A stretch of DNA of 64,000 nt from Delphinapterus leucas (lineage: Eukaryota; Chordata; Mammalia; Artiodactyla; Monodontidae). The DNA is taken from NCBI RefSeq assembly GCF_002288925.2, contig NW_022098023.1, positions 33,955,651 through 34,019,650 on the forward strand, given 5' to 3'. A program made the position numbers and the translations under genes. Shown here one piece after another: positions 13,206 through 24,528 of this stretch (its first letter is position 1; each line of letters begins with the position of its first letter). The notes under the pieces were generated by a model. The model did no database searches and was not told where the DNA came from. It worked only from the letters and a program-made list of their open reading frames with translations.

Positions 13206-13569
13206 CTGTATAAGTTAGGGTTCTCCAGAGAAACATAAACAATAGTGTAAATACACACACATATAGAAAGGTACATACTACCAGCCTCTGCAGAGTATGT
13301 AGATCCTTCAAATGCCCCCACCCCTATTCCTCCAGTGGACCCTGTAGCCTGTAGAGAGGGAGTAGGTGAAATTCCCTCTGATGCCTGGTATATAGTTGGG
13401 TCTAAGCCACCCACATGGATTGCAGCTGCTATTCAGCCCAACACATACCATGTGGTTGGAAAAAAGAAGGAATTGCAGCAGCCAGTGGGCTGAACTCAGA
13501 GAGGTTTGATTGGTGATCAGTCCAGCCCAGGACACTGACCCTTTGCATTAACAGTTAGGCTGTTCTAAA
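13206..13569. other. Repeat-like segment of uncertain family, upstream of ERV
   Basis: Opens 'gttagggttctccagagaaa', the same opening phrase as a common old mammalian repeat also seen at 63637. The rest up to 13569 may be the 5' part of the retroviral remnant, but I cannot align it to a retroviral protein. Confidence 0.3.
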
Positions 13570-13829
13570 GGGATTAACTTTTTGACTTGGACAATGAGAA
13601 ACTCAGGGGTGGATGATCATGAATAAGCCCTGTGGGGTCAAAATATGTGGAAAGATGGTTGGGTTATCTTGCAAGAGACTGAGGCAGTCCTCACTGTTTC
13701 AACCCACTGGTTCATCCCAGCCCTAAGCTGTGTATGGACCCTACCAACTTATACTTCAGCAAATACAACAGGTTAGGTACATAGAAAATCAGCCAGCACA
13801 GTGCCTGGCTACAGTGGTGTATTGTCAAG

Positions 13830-14294
13830 GATGCTGGATTGCCCTTGAAATACACTGACCTTGTTAATGCAGTAACAGAATGTCCTGTATATTCTATTTA
13901 ATGCCCAAGGCAACTGCCAAATGAGTCTGGCACCACCCACCAGAGTTCCCAACCCGTGAGAAATTGGAAAATTGATTATATTGGCCCCCTCCCTCTGAGT
14001 GAGGGTTCTAAATATGCCCTGGCTTGTATGGATGCTATATCTGGCCTAACCCAAGCTTTGCTCTGTTGTTGGACACACCAGGCTGCCACCATCATGGGAT
14101 TAGAGACACTGAGTACAATGTACCAATACCCTGGTGGAATCGACAGTGATCGTGGGTCACATATTAAAGGTCATGCTGCGCAAGACTGGGCAAAAGAACA
14201 TGACATTGAATGGAGGCTCCATCTCTCCCATAATCTGAAAGCAGCAGGGTTGGTAGAAAGGAAGAGTGGAATATCAAAGCAGCAGCTTAAATGA
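13830..14294 (+). pseudogene. Retroviral integrase remnant
   Basis: In intact retroviruses integrase inserts viral DNA into the host genome. Here one frame runs from 13830 with a stop at 13899-13901, then opens from 13956 to a stop at 14292. The catalytic D,D-35-E triad is readable: Asp in IDYIGPLP (codon 13974), Asp in DSDRGS and Glu in GLVERK, the last two separated by exactly 35 residues. The N-terminal zinc-binding region is damaged: the expected CPxC pair reads CPVY. The frame upstream is too diverged to place reverse transcriptase or RNase H. Similarity of pol-like residues continues weakly past 14294 toward 14560. The stop inside the zinc-binding segment and the lack of upstream pol make it non-functional. 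Confidence 0.85.
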
Positions 14295-14579
14295 CTAACA
14301 GGTAAAACTACCTTGGCCAGTGGACTAAGGTATTATCCCCCGCTTTAATACATTTAAATGAGCAACTAGTAGGGCCTACTGCTCCATATGCCAGACTGGG
14401 GACCCCTGTTGAGACACCCAACACTATAAAGTTATGGAAGTCATGGGAAACAACCATTGCCCCTTTTCTCACAGTAGATCAACACACTATGCTGCTGAGA
14501 ACACCATGTCCCATCATGCCTTGGGAAAGGTATTATCTACTGGAATTTGTAATGGGACAGCCCATTGGGATGAGTTACT

Positions 14580-15440
14580 ATGCACCCCTGTTTAAGGGGT
14601 TATGACTCAGCCTCCACTGGGGTCTTGTCCAGCTACAAGCTGATGCTGTTGAAACTCACTACACCTGGAATAGAACACTCACCATTGAAAGAGGGAAGAA
14701 GGTGGGGGTCTTGGTCTGGCATATCCCACCTCCAGTCCATCTCCTTACACCCGACAGTGCTGCCTACCTCCACCAACGTGTGTAATATGCACAAACAAGT
14801 CATGTTCCTAAAGTGCCACCTCCCTCTCCTCGAGGACAGGTGGACATGCTCTGTTTCCCACTGGTATGATTACTTTGCAATCATCTTTATTCCCTCCACT
14901 GGCCTGGAGGACATTATAACCGTTACTAAATCCACCCAGCAAGCCTTGAATGAGAACAAGCAAAGCCTGTCCTTACTGAACACCGAAATGTCTCTAATGA
15001 GAAAAGCTGCCCTCCAAAACTGAATGGCCTTGGACATTATCACTGCCTCACAAAGAGGCACTTGTGCCAGTATCCAAACAGACTGTCGTGTGTCCAGACC
15101 TGAGGAGTCTGCTCATGTATCGTCTTTATTAAATCAAATGGGGGTGAAAGTGAATTTCCTGAATGATCCAACCCCCAGTCTAGGGGACTTAGTAAATCAG
15201 TGGTTTTATCATGAGGCTCTTGGTGGGAAAAATTGTTACTCATTTTGCACGTGCCTATATTTGCATGTGCCTATATTGTTGCTGTGCAATCTGCCTCCAA
15301 TGCAGCCAGAGAGCCACCAAATGTGCCACCTCCATTCTAATAAAACCCCTTGCTGACTGTTCAGGGCACATTGCAGGAAAGGGAACATGTGAGATTGTAT
15401 GGGCCAGTCACAAGGGGCAGAGCTTTGAAGGAGGTTATTG
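14580..15440 (+). pseudogene. Retroviral envelope (transmembrane part) remnant
   Basis: Envelope proteins mediate entry; this is a broken old copy. One frame runs 14580-15023 and stops at TGA 15021-15023, and the same frame resumes directly to 15356. Just after the stop lies an immunosuppressive-type segment followed by Cys-x6-Cys (Cys codons at 15063 and 15084), but the next codon is Arg where class I envelopes usually have a third Cys. Further on a frame change near 15200 moves into a hydrophobic, Cys-rich stretch (15211-15441 frame) that fits a membrane anchor. The integrase end lies only about 730 nt before this segment, so most of the surface subunit appears missing. Confidence 0.75.
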
Positions 15441-15830
15441 AGAAGACGTGACCACTAGTTGACCCTTGAGCTGGGCCCAGGCAATCAAATGCTCCTTACC
15501 CAGCCTCCTGTTCTTGGAATGTATGTTCTGCCCACCATTTCCACACAGCCTTGAAAAAGTAATATGTTGTTGAGACCATCTGGACTGTTTACAGCACTGA
15601 ACCTGGTTAAGGCCTCTATATAACTGTTAAGATTCTAGTAGGCGGGTGCAAAGACCTACTTGTCTTGTAGCCACCCAAAGCAAGCATAGTAAGTAAGTTC
15701 CCTTGTTTCTCAAAACTGATACCTACCAATCTGGAGTTGTTTGCCTTTTTCCTTAGTCTCTTCTTGCCCTTAGTGTACAGGGACCAGTTTCAGATTATAC
15801 CTGGGGAATTCTCGAGGTTTCAAACAAACA
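15435..15830 (+). repeat. 3' LTR of the ERV
   Basis: Follows a purine-rich stretch (gaaggagg, 15427-15434). A TATA-like 'tatataa' lies at 15617-15623. The right edge is placed near 'ttcaaaca' at 15818-15830. No upstream partner LTR was seen to fix the borders, and no canonical AATAAA is present, so limits are approximate. Confidence 0.5.
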
Positions 15831-15835
15831 TTTAT

Positions 15836-16640
15836 TTTTTAGTAGTTGTAAAATATCTTTATTTCATACTCTTCTTTAAAAAAAAAGTATTTTTATTTAG
15901 TGTATAATTTTAGGTTCTCAGTAATTTTATCTTAGCAATTTCTATTTTACATTGACTTCTGGCGTCCATTGATATTTTGAAAAAGTAGTTTGAATATTGT
16001 TCTTTGTAGGGAATTTGTCTTTTCTCTCTGGATGTTTTTAATAATTTTTATTTGTCTTTGGTGCTTTGCAGCTTGAATATAATGTGTATAAGTACAAACT
16101 TATTTTTATTTATTATATTTGGGAGCTGACATCTCCCCCAATAATTGAGGAGGTGTTTTTCTTTAATTTTGAAAATTCTAAGCCGTTACCTCTCCAAATA
16201 ATGTTTCTGTTTTTTATACTTTTTGCAACTTTCTGGAATCCTAATTTAGTTCTAAGTTAGACTTTTCTATTAACTTCTAGGTTTCTTAACCTTCATACAC
16301 ATATGCTGTTTCTTTAACTCTGCTTCAGGTTTATCTTTCAATCTACTAAGTATACAGTTTGTTATTTAACACTTGCCTATAATTTTTAATAGCAATTATT
16401 TTATTTTTCTTTTTAGAAATTCTATTTTTTTTTCAAACCTTCTTAGTCATTCTTGATAGTCCCTCTTTATGTGTTTTGTTCTTTCATTTCTTTATGTATT
16501 GTGATATACATGTATATATATATCACACTTTTATTGTTTCTAATAATTCAATATCATATTACTGAGGTCTGATTTTGCATTCATTGCATTTCTGATTCTC
16601 TCTAAAGCCTTATCTTAATAATTTTTTTAAAAATTTGGTT
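15836..16640 (-). mobile_element. HAL1/L1M-like remnant (antisense)
   Basis: Phrases such as 'attgacttctggcgtccatt', 'tctctctggatgttttta' and 'ggtgctttgcagcttgaata' match the antisense of the ORF1-proximal part of HAL1/old L1M elements. The same series occurs at 18230-20280 and 55320-56965. No open frame remains. Confidence 0.55.
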
Positions 16641-17827
16641 TGAATTCACGTTTATTAAAAGTTTGTGGGAATCCTTTAAAATCTGGTTTAAGAATGTAGT
16701 ACTCCATGGAGAAATTTTATTTCCTTTTGCTAAGTGCCTAGGAACACTTTACTTTAAATTTAAATTAACTTAAAGTTCCTAACTTGTAGCCTCTTAGTTC
16801 ACAGAGTTAGTGTAAATCTGAGTAATCATTTCCAAAGACAGGAGGGTGAGTCTAATTCTCCTGAAGTCTCAAATGAGAATTTCCTTCTCTACCCAGAGCC
16901 ACAGCTGATACAAATCTTTTTCCTACATCTGTCTTGGATGTTTTCTACTTGAACTTTTTCACTGAGAGTATACTCATTTGAGTTCTAGCTTCATGGGAAG
17001 TTCCCCAGTCTGACTTTATTTCCTGCCCCTCATAATCATGATGATTGTAGCTGAAGCTCTGTCACCATGGATTTATAGATGGCTCAGCTAAACAAAGGCT
17101 TTCGCTCTTGGCCACTTCCCTGAAGGTCTTCTCTTTTATTCTGGCCTCAGAGTGACACCTTCATGTTTTAAATATTTAATCCAGCATTTGCTGGTTTTGT
17201 TTTTGTAACAGGGATGTTTCAGTGTGTTGGACTGTTATTATCAGAAGTTAATACTTACTACATAAAACTTAATTTTCAGACTCCTAAAATACAACTTATA
17301 TTTAATACAAACATTAATCAATCAATTAACAGCAGTTAAACATTCATATATTATTCTATCATTATAAGGAATTAATGCTATGTGTACAATTCTTAGTGTA
17401 ACTTCAGGAATACAATAAATGCTGAAAAATGTCAATTATTATTATTAGAATAACACACAATATGAAAGACACAATTTTGGACCTCAGGGAGCGTATATGC
17501 TGTAATAAAATAAAAGGTTAAGATATAAATATTATATGTTGATTGCAATTCTAGAAAAATAATGAATATATATAGTTTTAATATGTACCTTTTCACATGA
17601 AAAATATTTATTTGACATAATATATACATATAAAAACTCTTAAGAAAACCTTCTCCTTTATGATTTTTCAGGATTACCCATTTTTGAAAATGAACACATT
17701 ACTTTTTTTCCATCAGCAAGTTACTAGAGTTTGTTGATACTTTTTGAGAATTTACAACTATATTTTGCTTTCATCCTTGATTAAGTCAAGTTTCTGCCAA
17801 GCATGATGCAGCTCAACATTTCATTTT
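16641..17827. other. Unassigned AT-rich DNA
   Basis: No named repeat with confidence. A short '(att)n' run at 17435-17448 may mark the end of an old MIR-like copy. Small frames have no motif. Confidence 0.3.
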
Positions 17828-17918
17828 TTTCCTCCCTCTTCCTCCCTTCCTCCCTCCCTCCCTGCCTTCCTTCCTTCCTTCCTGCCTCTCTTTCTTTCTT
17901 CCTTTCTTTCTTTCTTTT

Positions 17919-17981
<63 letters not shown>

Positions 17982-17988
17982 TCTTTCT
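17828..17988. repeat. (TTCC)n/(TTTC)n pyrimidine microsatellite
   Basis: About 160 nt of almost pure pyrimidine on the plus strand: CCTCCC-rich at 17828-17865, then TTCC units, then long TTTC runs to 17988. The 69-codon Leu/Ser/Phe frame over it is an artefact of the repeat. Confidence 0.95.
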
Positions 17989-18229
17989 ACAGAATTTAGA
18001 AACAGTAGATAACTTACCTACTATCTTTTAATGTATGTTACAAAAGTAGTTTTTTATTTCTTACTTATTGATCTCTGTATTATTATTGCTGTATATTGTA
18101 TCACAACCTATGCTATAAATCACAACAACTACACTGTTATTATTTTTGTTAAAACAGTCAACTACATTTTAAGGTTATTTAAATAACGAAAAAGAAATCT
18201 AATATTTACTTACAGAGTTATCATTTCCT

Positions 18230-20280
18230 ATGAGCTTCATTCTTTCGGAAAACCATTTTTTAAATCCAGTATCATTTCTCTTGTGCCTGAAGGACTTCTT
18301 TTTACATTTCTTTTAGTGTGAGTTTGCTGGTGATGAATTTTTTCAATTTTGTATGTCTCAAAAGCCTCTTTGCTTTCATTTTTGAAGGAAATTTCCATAA
18401 GTATAAAATTCTAGATTGACAGTTTTTTTTTAAGTACTTTGATTTTACTGCTTTATTGTCTTTTCATTTACATTGTTTTTGACAAGAAATCTGTGCTCTT
18501 CCTTATCTTTATTCCACTGTAATGTGTCTTTTTCCTTTCTGTATGCTTTAAAAATGTTCTCTTTATTACATGTTATGTGCAATTTGATTATGATATACCT
18601 TTGTGTAGTTTCCTTTATATATTTCTCATGTTTGAGATTTGCCGAGATTCTTAGTTCTTTTGGTTTATAGTTTTTATCAGGTTTGAGAAATTTGGAGCCA
18701 ATATTTCTTGTAATTTTTTCTTCCACCCTTTCTCCTTTCTTCAGGTATTCTAATTGTACATATATTAGACTGCTTGATCTTGTCCCACTGTTCAGGCTTT
18801 CTTCTGCAATTTTTAATCTTCTCTTAATTTCATCCAGTGATATTTTATCCCAGACATTTTTGTGTTATTTTCTAGAATGGTGATTTGGGTCCTTTGAAAA
18901 AATACATTCTGTATCTAAATATGTTCAATATTTTGGAATGTATGCAATATAATTACACTGTCTTAATCCTTTGTCCTCTGATTCTAAGATCTACCAGCTC
19001 TGTGCAATTTTTAATTGATTGATTTTTCTCCTCCTTATATTTCAAGCATTTCTGCTTCTTTGCATGCCAGGTAATTTATTATTATATGCCAGTCTTTGTG
19101 AATTTTACTTTATTAGATTCTGGATCGAGTTTTGTTCTTGGACAATGTGTCAGAGTCCTTAGAACAGGCAGAGTTTCAATGATCCTCTAGGAAAACACAG
19201 AGGGCTCAACATATAGTCATACGCATGCCTATAATTTATCATGAGGAAAGGATAAAAAGCAAAACCAGCAAAGGAGAAATGCATATGGGGCAAAGTTTGA
19301 AGGAAACCAGGGCCAAGCTTTCAAGGGTCCTCCCAGAGTGGAATCACAAAGGACATTCATAAAGCCCCCAGCAATGAGTTGTGACAACATGTTCCCAACC
19401 AGGGAAGTACCCCCAGTCTGTCAAGTACCCAAATCCCATAGTCCTAGAGGGAAAGAATATGTGCAGCCTAAGCCATGTTTTTGTTTAACCAGTTTAGGCA
19501 CAGTGAGTCACTTTTATCAGTTTATGATAGGAACTCTCCGCAGACCTAAGTTCCCAGATGCCAGTCGATGCCAACCTTGCATGCAGGTCGATTGCTATGT
19601 TAACTCTTGTCTACACATGCTATTGAGTTACTCAGAAACAGCTTCATTCCTTCCATTCTTGATTTGAATTTTGCTAGGTGGGGCTGGAGAACTCTTTTGT
19701 TTTGTGGTTAATTATTTCCCACTACTGAAGCAAGGCACTTTGAGTACTTTATCCAACAGTGCATGAATTGTAGGTTTTAGAGTCTGGCTTGTAGGAATAG
19801 GCACTATTCCACAGACTGGTGAGCCTCAGGTTTAGTTCCCTCTTATTCTTGTGGGTGTTTCTTTGCCAGCCTTACATAGTGTTGATCAGTGCTGAAAACT
19901 CAAAAGAAATACTCTATAGGTATCCTAATTTCTCTCTCTGTGCAATTCTTTCTTTGTTGGTACTCTGTTCTATGAACTCAGGTCCCTTTGTTCTCCCCAG
20001 ACTCTGAGGTTTATCTCTTCAATCAGAAAGTCCTGCAGTCTGTGCCTGTCCCCCTGCTTGTGACTCAGACTGAAATCTCTCTCCATGTAGTAAGGCTTAG
20101 CAATCTGAACGTTTCTTTTGTTTATTTTCTTTCTCTCAGAGATCACTATCTTCTATTGCCAGATGTCTAAAGTCTTGAAAATTTTGTTTCACATATTTAG
20201 CATGTTAGTTATTTTGGGGCTGAAGGATAAATCTAGTCCCTATTATTCTATCTTGGCCAGAAGCTAAGATTTCTCAGGAA
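18230..20280 (-). mobile_element. HAL1-like element (antisense), interrupted
   Basis: Antisense phrases in order: 'gaaggacttctttttacatt', 'tgtgcaatttgattatgata', 'tattctaattgtacatatat' (ORF1-region, as in HAL1/L1M), then near the 5' end 'gataaatctagtccctatta' and 'tatcttggccagaagctaag', which match the start of HAL1. An unrelated segment lies inside at about 19147-19667. No intact ORF1 frame remains. Family assignment is from memory of the consensus and is moderate. Confidence 0.6.
19147..19667. mobile_element. LTR-like insertion inside the HAL1-like element
   Basis: The HAL1-like text breaks off after 'gttttgttcttggaca' and resumes at 'gaattttgctaggtggggct'. The roughly 520 nt between are less AT-rich and unlike L1, with 'gcaatgagttgtgacaacatg' reminiscent of mammalian ERV LTRs. 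No clear target duplication or TG/CA edges, so the class is uncertain. Confidence 0.35.
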
Positions 20281-21332
20281 ACATGAATTTAAATAGTTAC
20301 ATGTCATGGTATAGTATAAGGAAGATATATTTAAATAGCCGCATTTTGAGGTCTATTACCAGGTTAGCCTCCAGTTACTCCTTTCTCTTTATCAGATTTT
20401 CTTCCTTTTTTTACCCTTGAAGGTTCCCATTCTCAGTCATCTGAACATTTTTTAGCTGTGCTACTTCTTATTTTGTTCTCTATATTTGAACGTCTTGAGA
20501 TTTTTTGCTCAGAATATATAATTTTTTTTTTACTTATTCCATCCAACAAGGCTAGACTACCACCTTCTCTGTCCTACCTTTGTCTTGTTGCCTCCTTTTA
20601 ATCTTAATTATGAATCAGGTCAGGTACTAACTTCTTAGGAAGAATTTCTTGATGATCCTTCCTATTCAACTCACTCAACAAAGGTCACAACCCTTCTTGG
20701 CTTTCTCACAAGGCCTTGGACTCTATGATTACATCTAAAATGATTTATAATGCTTTTTTTCCCCTTTGGCTTCTTTTCTTTGAATGTGAGTCTCTCGTGG
20801 AAACAAATTCTGTCTTCTTTTGTTATTTATGTCATAAATCCCAGCTCTGGGGATGATTTCTAATAGTTGATTAATAAATGTTTGTTAAAATCATGAAATT
20901 ATGAACTGAACTAGCTCTAAAAAACGTTTTCTATCATCTAACATAACAACTTACTTTATAAATAAAAATGATTGAGGTCCAGTGAAAACAACAGTGCAGT
21001 TTTGTTAAGCATCCACAGAAAGATGCTTTAGGGCTACAGGAACATGGGGCTAAGCTCCTTGGTCAGGATGGACCAGTGAAGGTAGTAAGGATCAGGGATA
21101 AGCACAGAGCTGGCAGATATAACTGACATGAAGCAAGAAGAGGTGAAAATGTACATAGTTGGAGGGCACATGGTGTTGGCAAAAATAAAAAGGCACAATT
21201 CTTTGCCTTATAAATTCTTAACCTTAATTTATTTTATATCCCTTTAATGACACTACAGAAGAAATAGGAAAATCTAAGTCATGTATTTTAGAATGAATAC
21301 AAATAATAATTATAATAATAATAGTAGTAGCT
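20281..21332. other. Unassigned DNA ending in an (AAT/AGT)n run
   Basis: No coding signal. A short A/T-rich triplet run (aataataattataataataatagtagtag type) at 21303-21332 abuts the MIR. Confidence 0.35.
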
Positions 21333-21800
21333 AACATTTATTGCACATTTACTCATGAACTATATGTTAAGCGCCCTCCTAAGAATTTGACACACATAAC
21401 CTCCTTTAAGCCTCACAGTAAGCTCTGAGGTAGACGCTTTTGCATCCACATTTTCAAGATGAGGAAGAGAGACTCAAAGAGATTAACAAGGGGCTTCCCT
21501 GGTGGCACAGTGGTTGAGAGTCCACCTGCCGATGCAGGGGACACAGGTTCATGCCCCGGTTCGGGAAGATCCCATATGCCGTGGAGCGGCTGAGCCAGTG
21601 AGCCATGGCCACTGAGCCTGCGCGTCCGGAGCCTGTGCTCTGCAATGGTAGAGGCCACAACAGTGAGAGGCCCACATAACAAAAAAAAAAAAAAAAAAAA
21701 AAAGAGATTAACAAGCTGTCCTGTGTTCATGCAGCTAGTAAATGTCAAAGCCAAGATGAGCATTTTTGAGGTCAGTGGTCTTAACCATTAGTTTATAATA
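21333..21800 (+). repeat. MIR SINE, split by a younger SINE
   Basis: The 5' part (to 21490) reads 'gctaacatttattgcacatt', 'aacctcctttaagcctcaca' and 'caagatgaggaagagagact'. The 3' part (21716-21800) reads 'tgtgttcatgcagctagtaa' and 'gtggtcttaaccattag'. Together they give the MIR consensus order, with the SINE at 21491-21715 as the interruption. Confidence 0.9.
21491..21700 (+). mobile_element. Cetacean tRNA-derived SINE, perfect 15-nt TSD
   Basis: Starts 'gggcttccctggtggcac', has an A-box-like 'tggcacagtggttgagagt', a decayed B box ('aggttcatgcccc'), and ends in a poly-A of over 20 nt. Flanked by a perfect 15-nt duplication, aaagagattaacaag, at 21476-21490 and 21701-21715. Inserted in MIR sequence. 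Confidence 0.97.
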
Positions 21801-24089
21801 GTCATGACTCTCACTAACTCTTGATAGAAATCCCAGATCAAACTTCCTTGAGCAAAAACTAAAACTAAAACACAAAAAAGGAAAGTTTTTCAAATCCAGG
21901 ATTATTTTAGCTTCTCACAGTTCGATTTAGAGCCTCGATGATGCAATCAGGATTCAATTTAAAAAAAAAAATCTCTCTAACAAGTCTTTCTCTTGTTTTC
22001 CTCTCTTTTTTAAGATACACACAAACCATAATTCCTTCATGTAGTTTAGTACTCCATGCAGCTAGATCCCATTGATAGAAAAATAGAAATTTTTTCTTCA
22101 CCAACAGCGTGGGTAAAATAGCTAATTTTTTCACCAAAAAAAATTATCTCCTTCCATTGTGTAATGTAGTTATAGATAATTTTTCTTTCTTTCTTTGTTT
22201 TTTTTTTCAGATCAACAGTTTCAATGTAAAAGCATGTGACTGAATTCTAGCCAGTGGATTTGGGAGACAGCTCATATAGGCCATTTCTAGGTCTGGCCCT
22301 TTGAAATCTCCCATATAATCCTCTGTACTCTCTTTTTACCAGTGGGTGTTGCCTCAGAATGACACTGAAAGCACATTTCATGATGAAATAGCTTGCCTTA
22401 GCCTATTTTCCTGAATGTCTATGTGAAATATAATACCATCTTCATCTTTCACCTATTTGTCTGGGTAAGAAATAACTTATTTTTAAAAGCCATTGTTAAA
22501 AGTTAGTGATACTTAAACAACAGAATAGTTTTTGGTTTGACTTTTAGGCCTAAATTTATTAATTTGTCCATGCCTGAAATTTGGCTAAGTGGAATTGCTA
22601 CTGTGATTAACTTAAGTATTGAGGTCACCCTTTGCGTTAGAGCAGACTCAAATCTACCTAAGTTGCTTGGACTCAGAATTGAAGAAGGGGGATCATTTAC
22701 TATAGATATACTGTAGTTTTTGCTGTTGTTGTTTTTATAACCAGGAAAAATAAACCACAACAAAGTGGTAGATTATATCTACTATAATTTTTGATGAGAA
22801 GTTCATCAAATAAGTCATATTTTAAGTTTATAGCCTTCATGGCTTATTGACACTTACTATCTCATTTTGTCATATGCCCTTGTGAAGTGTGTAATATAGG
22901 TCATCTTATCCCCATTTTACAGTTGAGGACAGAGTTGAGGAATGTTTAAGATACTTTTGTTTACTAAGTGTCTCTGAATTTGAGGGCAGATAGGTTTTTA
23001 ATTCATTTGAGGTTGTATGTGATTGAGATAAAATAAGTGATACTAAATAGGAAATAGTTGAAATCTCTACTCACTTACTTCCTCTTCTATGGAGAAAGAA
23101 GTTTTATTTCCTGTCTCCTCCATTTGCTTGCTTACAGTATTCAGGTAACTGGTAAAGGTGAAAAGTAAACAAAGGATAAAAATGATGAAGAAACGAGGAA
23201 GAGGAGGAAGTATAAAAAGAAAGTGGAAGAAGGAGATAGAGTGGGAAGTGGGAGAGGAGTGTACAACACGGAAAAAGAGAACAAATGAGAGCAGAAGTAT
23301 GGGGAAGGATTTTGGTGGTTTAGAATGGGGGAAGAGAAAAGGCAGCTGCAGATTAACAGCAAGATTGAGAAGTGGAAATATGAGGAAGGAGGATTTTTAG
23401 GTACATTTTTATCACACTATTGGGCACAGTGTAAATACTCAAATTGTTTTCATTGTTTTTGGCTATTGAAATATTGATATTTTAATGCAACCATGTGCAG
23501 AAACTAGTTAATGTTTACTATTAAGTAAACAGCTTTATTAGATTTAGATATATTGGAAAGTCAATGCACATATTTGAAAGTTAATCAGGTAGAGGTACTA
23601 GAAGAGATTTGAATACTTCTAACCCTAGTCTCTGAAGTTAAAACTTGTGTAGACATCAGTGCACATTATACTTGAATTTCTAATTACAGCAGGTTCCTAA
23701 AGACACAGCATTTCCTAACAAAGTATGTATCAAAAGGTGTGCAGTCTGGACTCAGAATATTCCAGACCCATTGCCACAATTTACAGTCTAAATTCACATT
23801 TGACTTTACAGGATCCTTAATTCAAATCTGACTGATTTTTTTTAGCTGTTTCAATTCATTATTTGCCCTATGAGTAGTCATATTTGTAGATGAGTGTGCA
23901 CTAGATACATTATTTTCTTGGCTTTTGAACAAATTTAGATGAATATTAGGAAATATCTTTCAAAGTGTGTTCACTGTTGTTCAGTTCTTATGTTGAATAC
24001 TGATTTCATGCTTGCCTGTCTTTTTGTGCTCAGAAAGAGTCACACAACTGCTTGTTAATAGACTGTAAAGTGATAACAACTCATATGTA
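21801..24089. other. Unassigned DNA with a MIR fragment and a purine-rich tract
   Basis: A partial MIR is visible at about 22880-22945 ('cttatccccattttacagtt'). A strongly purine-biased stretch runs 23155-23400. No coding feature is supported; the Lys/Arg/Glu-rich frame at 23158-23400 simply reflects the purine bias. Confidence 0.35.
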
Positions 24090-24528
24090 GAGAAGGTCAA
24101 AATTTTTTTTTTGAGTGAAGATATCTTTATTTTATTTTATTGTTTTTAACATCTTTACGGAGTATAACTACTTTACAATGTTGTGTTAGTTTCTACTTTA
24201 TAACAAAGTGAATCAGTTATACATATACATATGTCCCCATATCTCTTCCCTCTTGCCTCCCCTTCTCTCCCACCCTCCCTATCCCACCTCTCTAAGTGGG
24301 CACAAAGCACCAAGCTGATCTCCCTGTGTTATGTGGCTGCTTCCCACTAGTATCTATTTTACATTTGGTAGTGTATATGGGTCCATGCAACTCTCTCACT
24401 TTGTCCCAGCTTACCCTTCCCCCTCCCCGTATCCTCAAGTCCATTTTCTAGTAGGTCTGCATCTTTATTCCTTTCTTGCCCCTAGGTTCTTCTGACCATT
24501 ATTTTTTCTTTTTCCTTTTTTTCTTTTT

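Larger units (their letters stand above)
13570..15830 (+). mobile_element. Degraded endogenous retrovirus (3' part)
   Basis: Order is pol integrase remnant (to 14294, likely on to about 14560), envelope transmembrane remnant (about 14580-15440), a purine-rich tract (about 15427-15434) and an LTR. No gag, protease or reverse transcriptase is recognisable and I see no 5' LTR, so this is a 5'-truncated or partly deleted provirus. Stops and frameshifts occur in every reading frame. The exact 5' limit is unknown. The immunosuppressive-type envelope segment suggests a class I (gammaretrovirus-like) envelope; the family name is not determined. Confidence 0.8.

Noticed and set aside
17803..18012. Leu/Ser/Phe-rich 69-codon frame
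   Set aside because: Translation of a (TTTC)n microsatellite.
23158..23400. 80-codon basic protein frame
   Set aside because: Lys/Arg/Glu content is simply the translation of a purine-rich tract; no motif, no conserved start.
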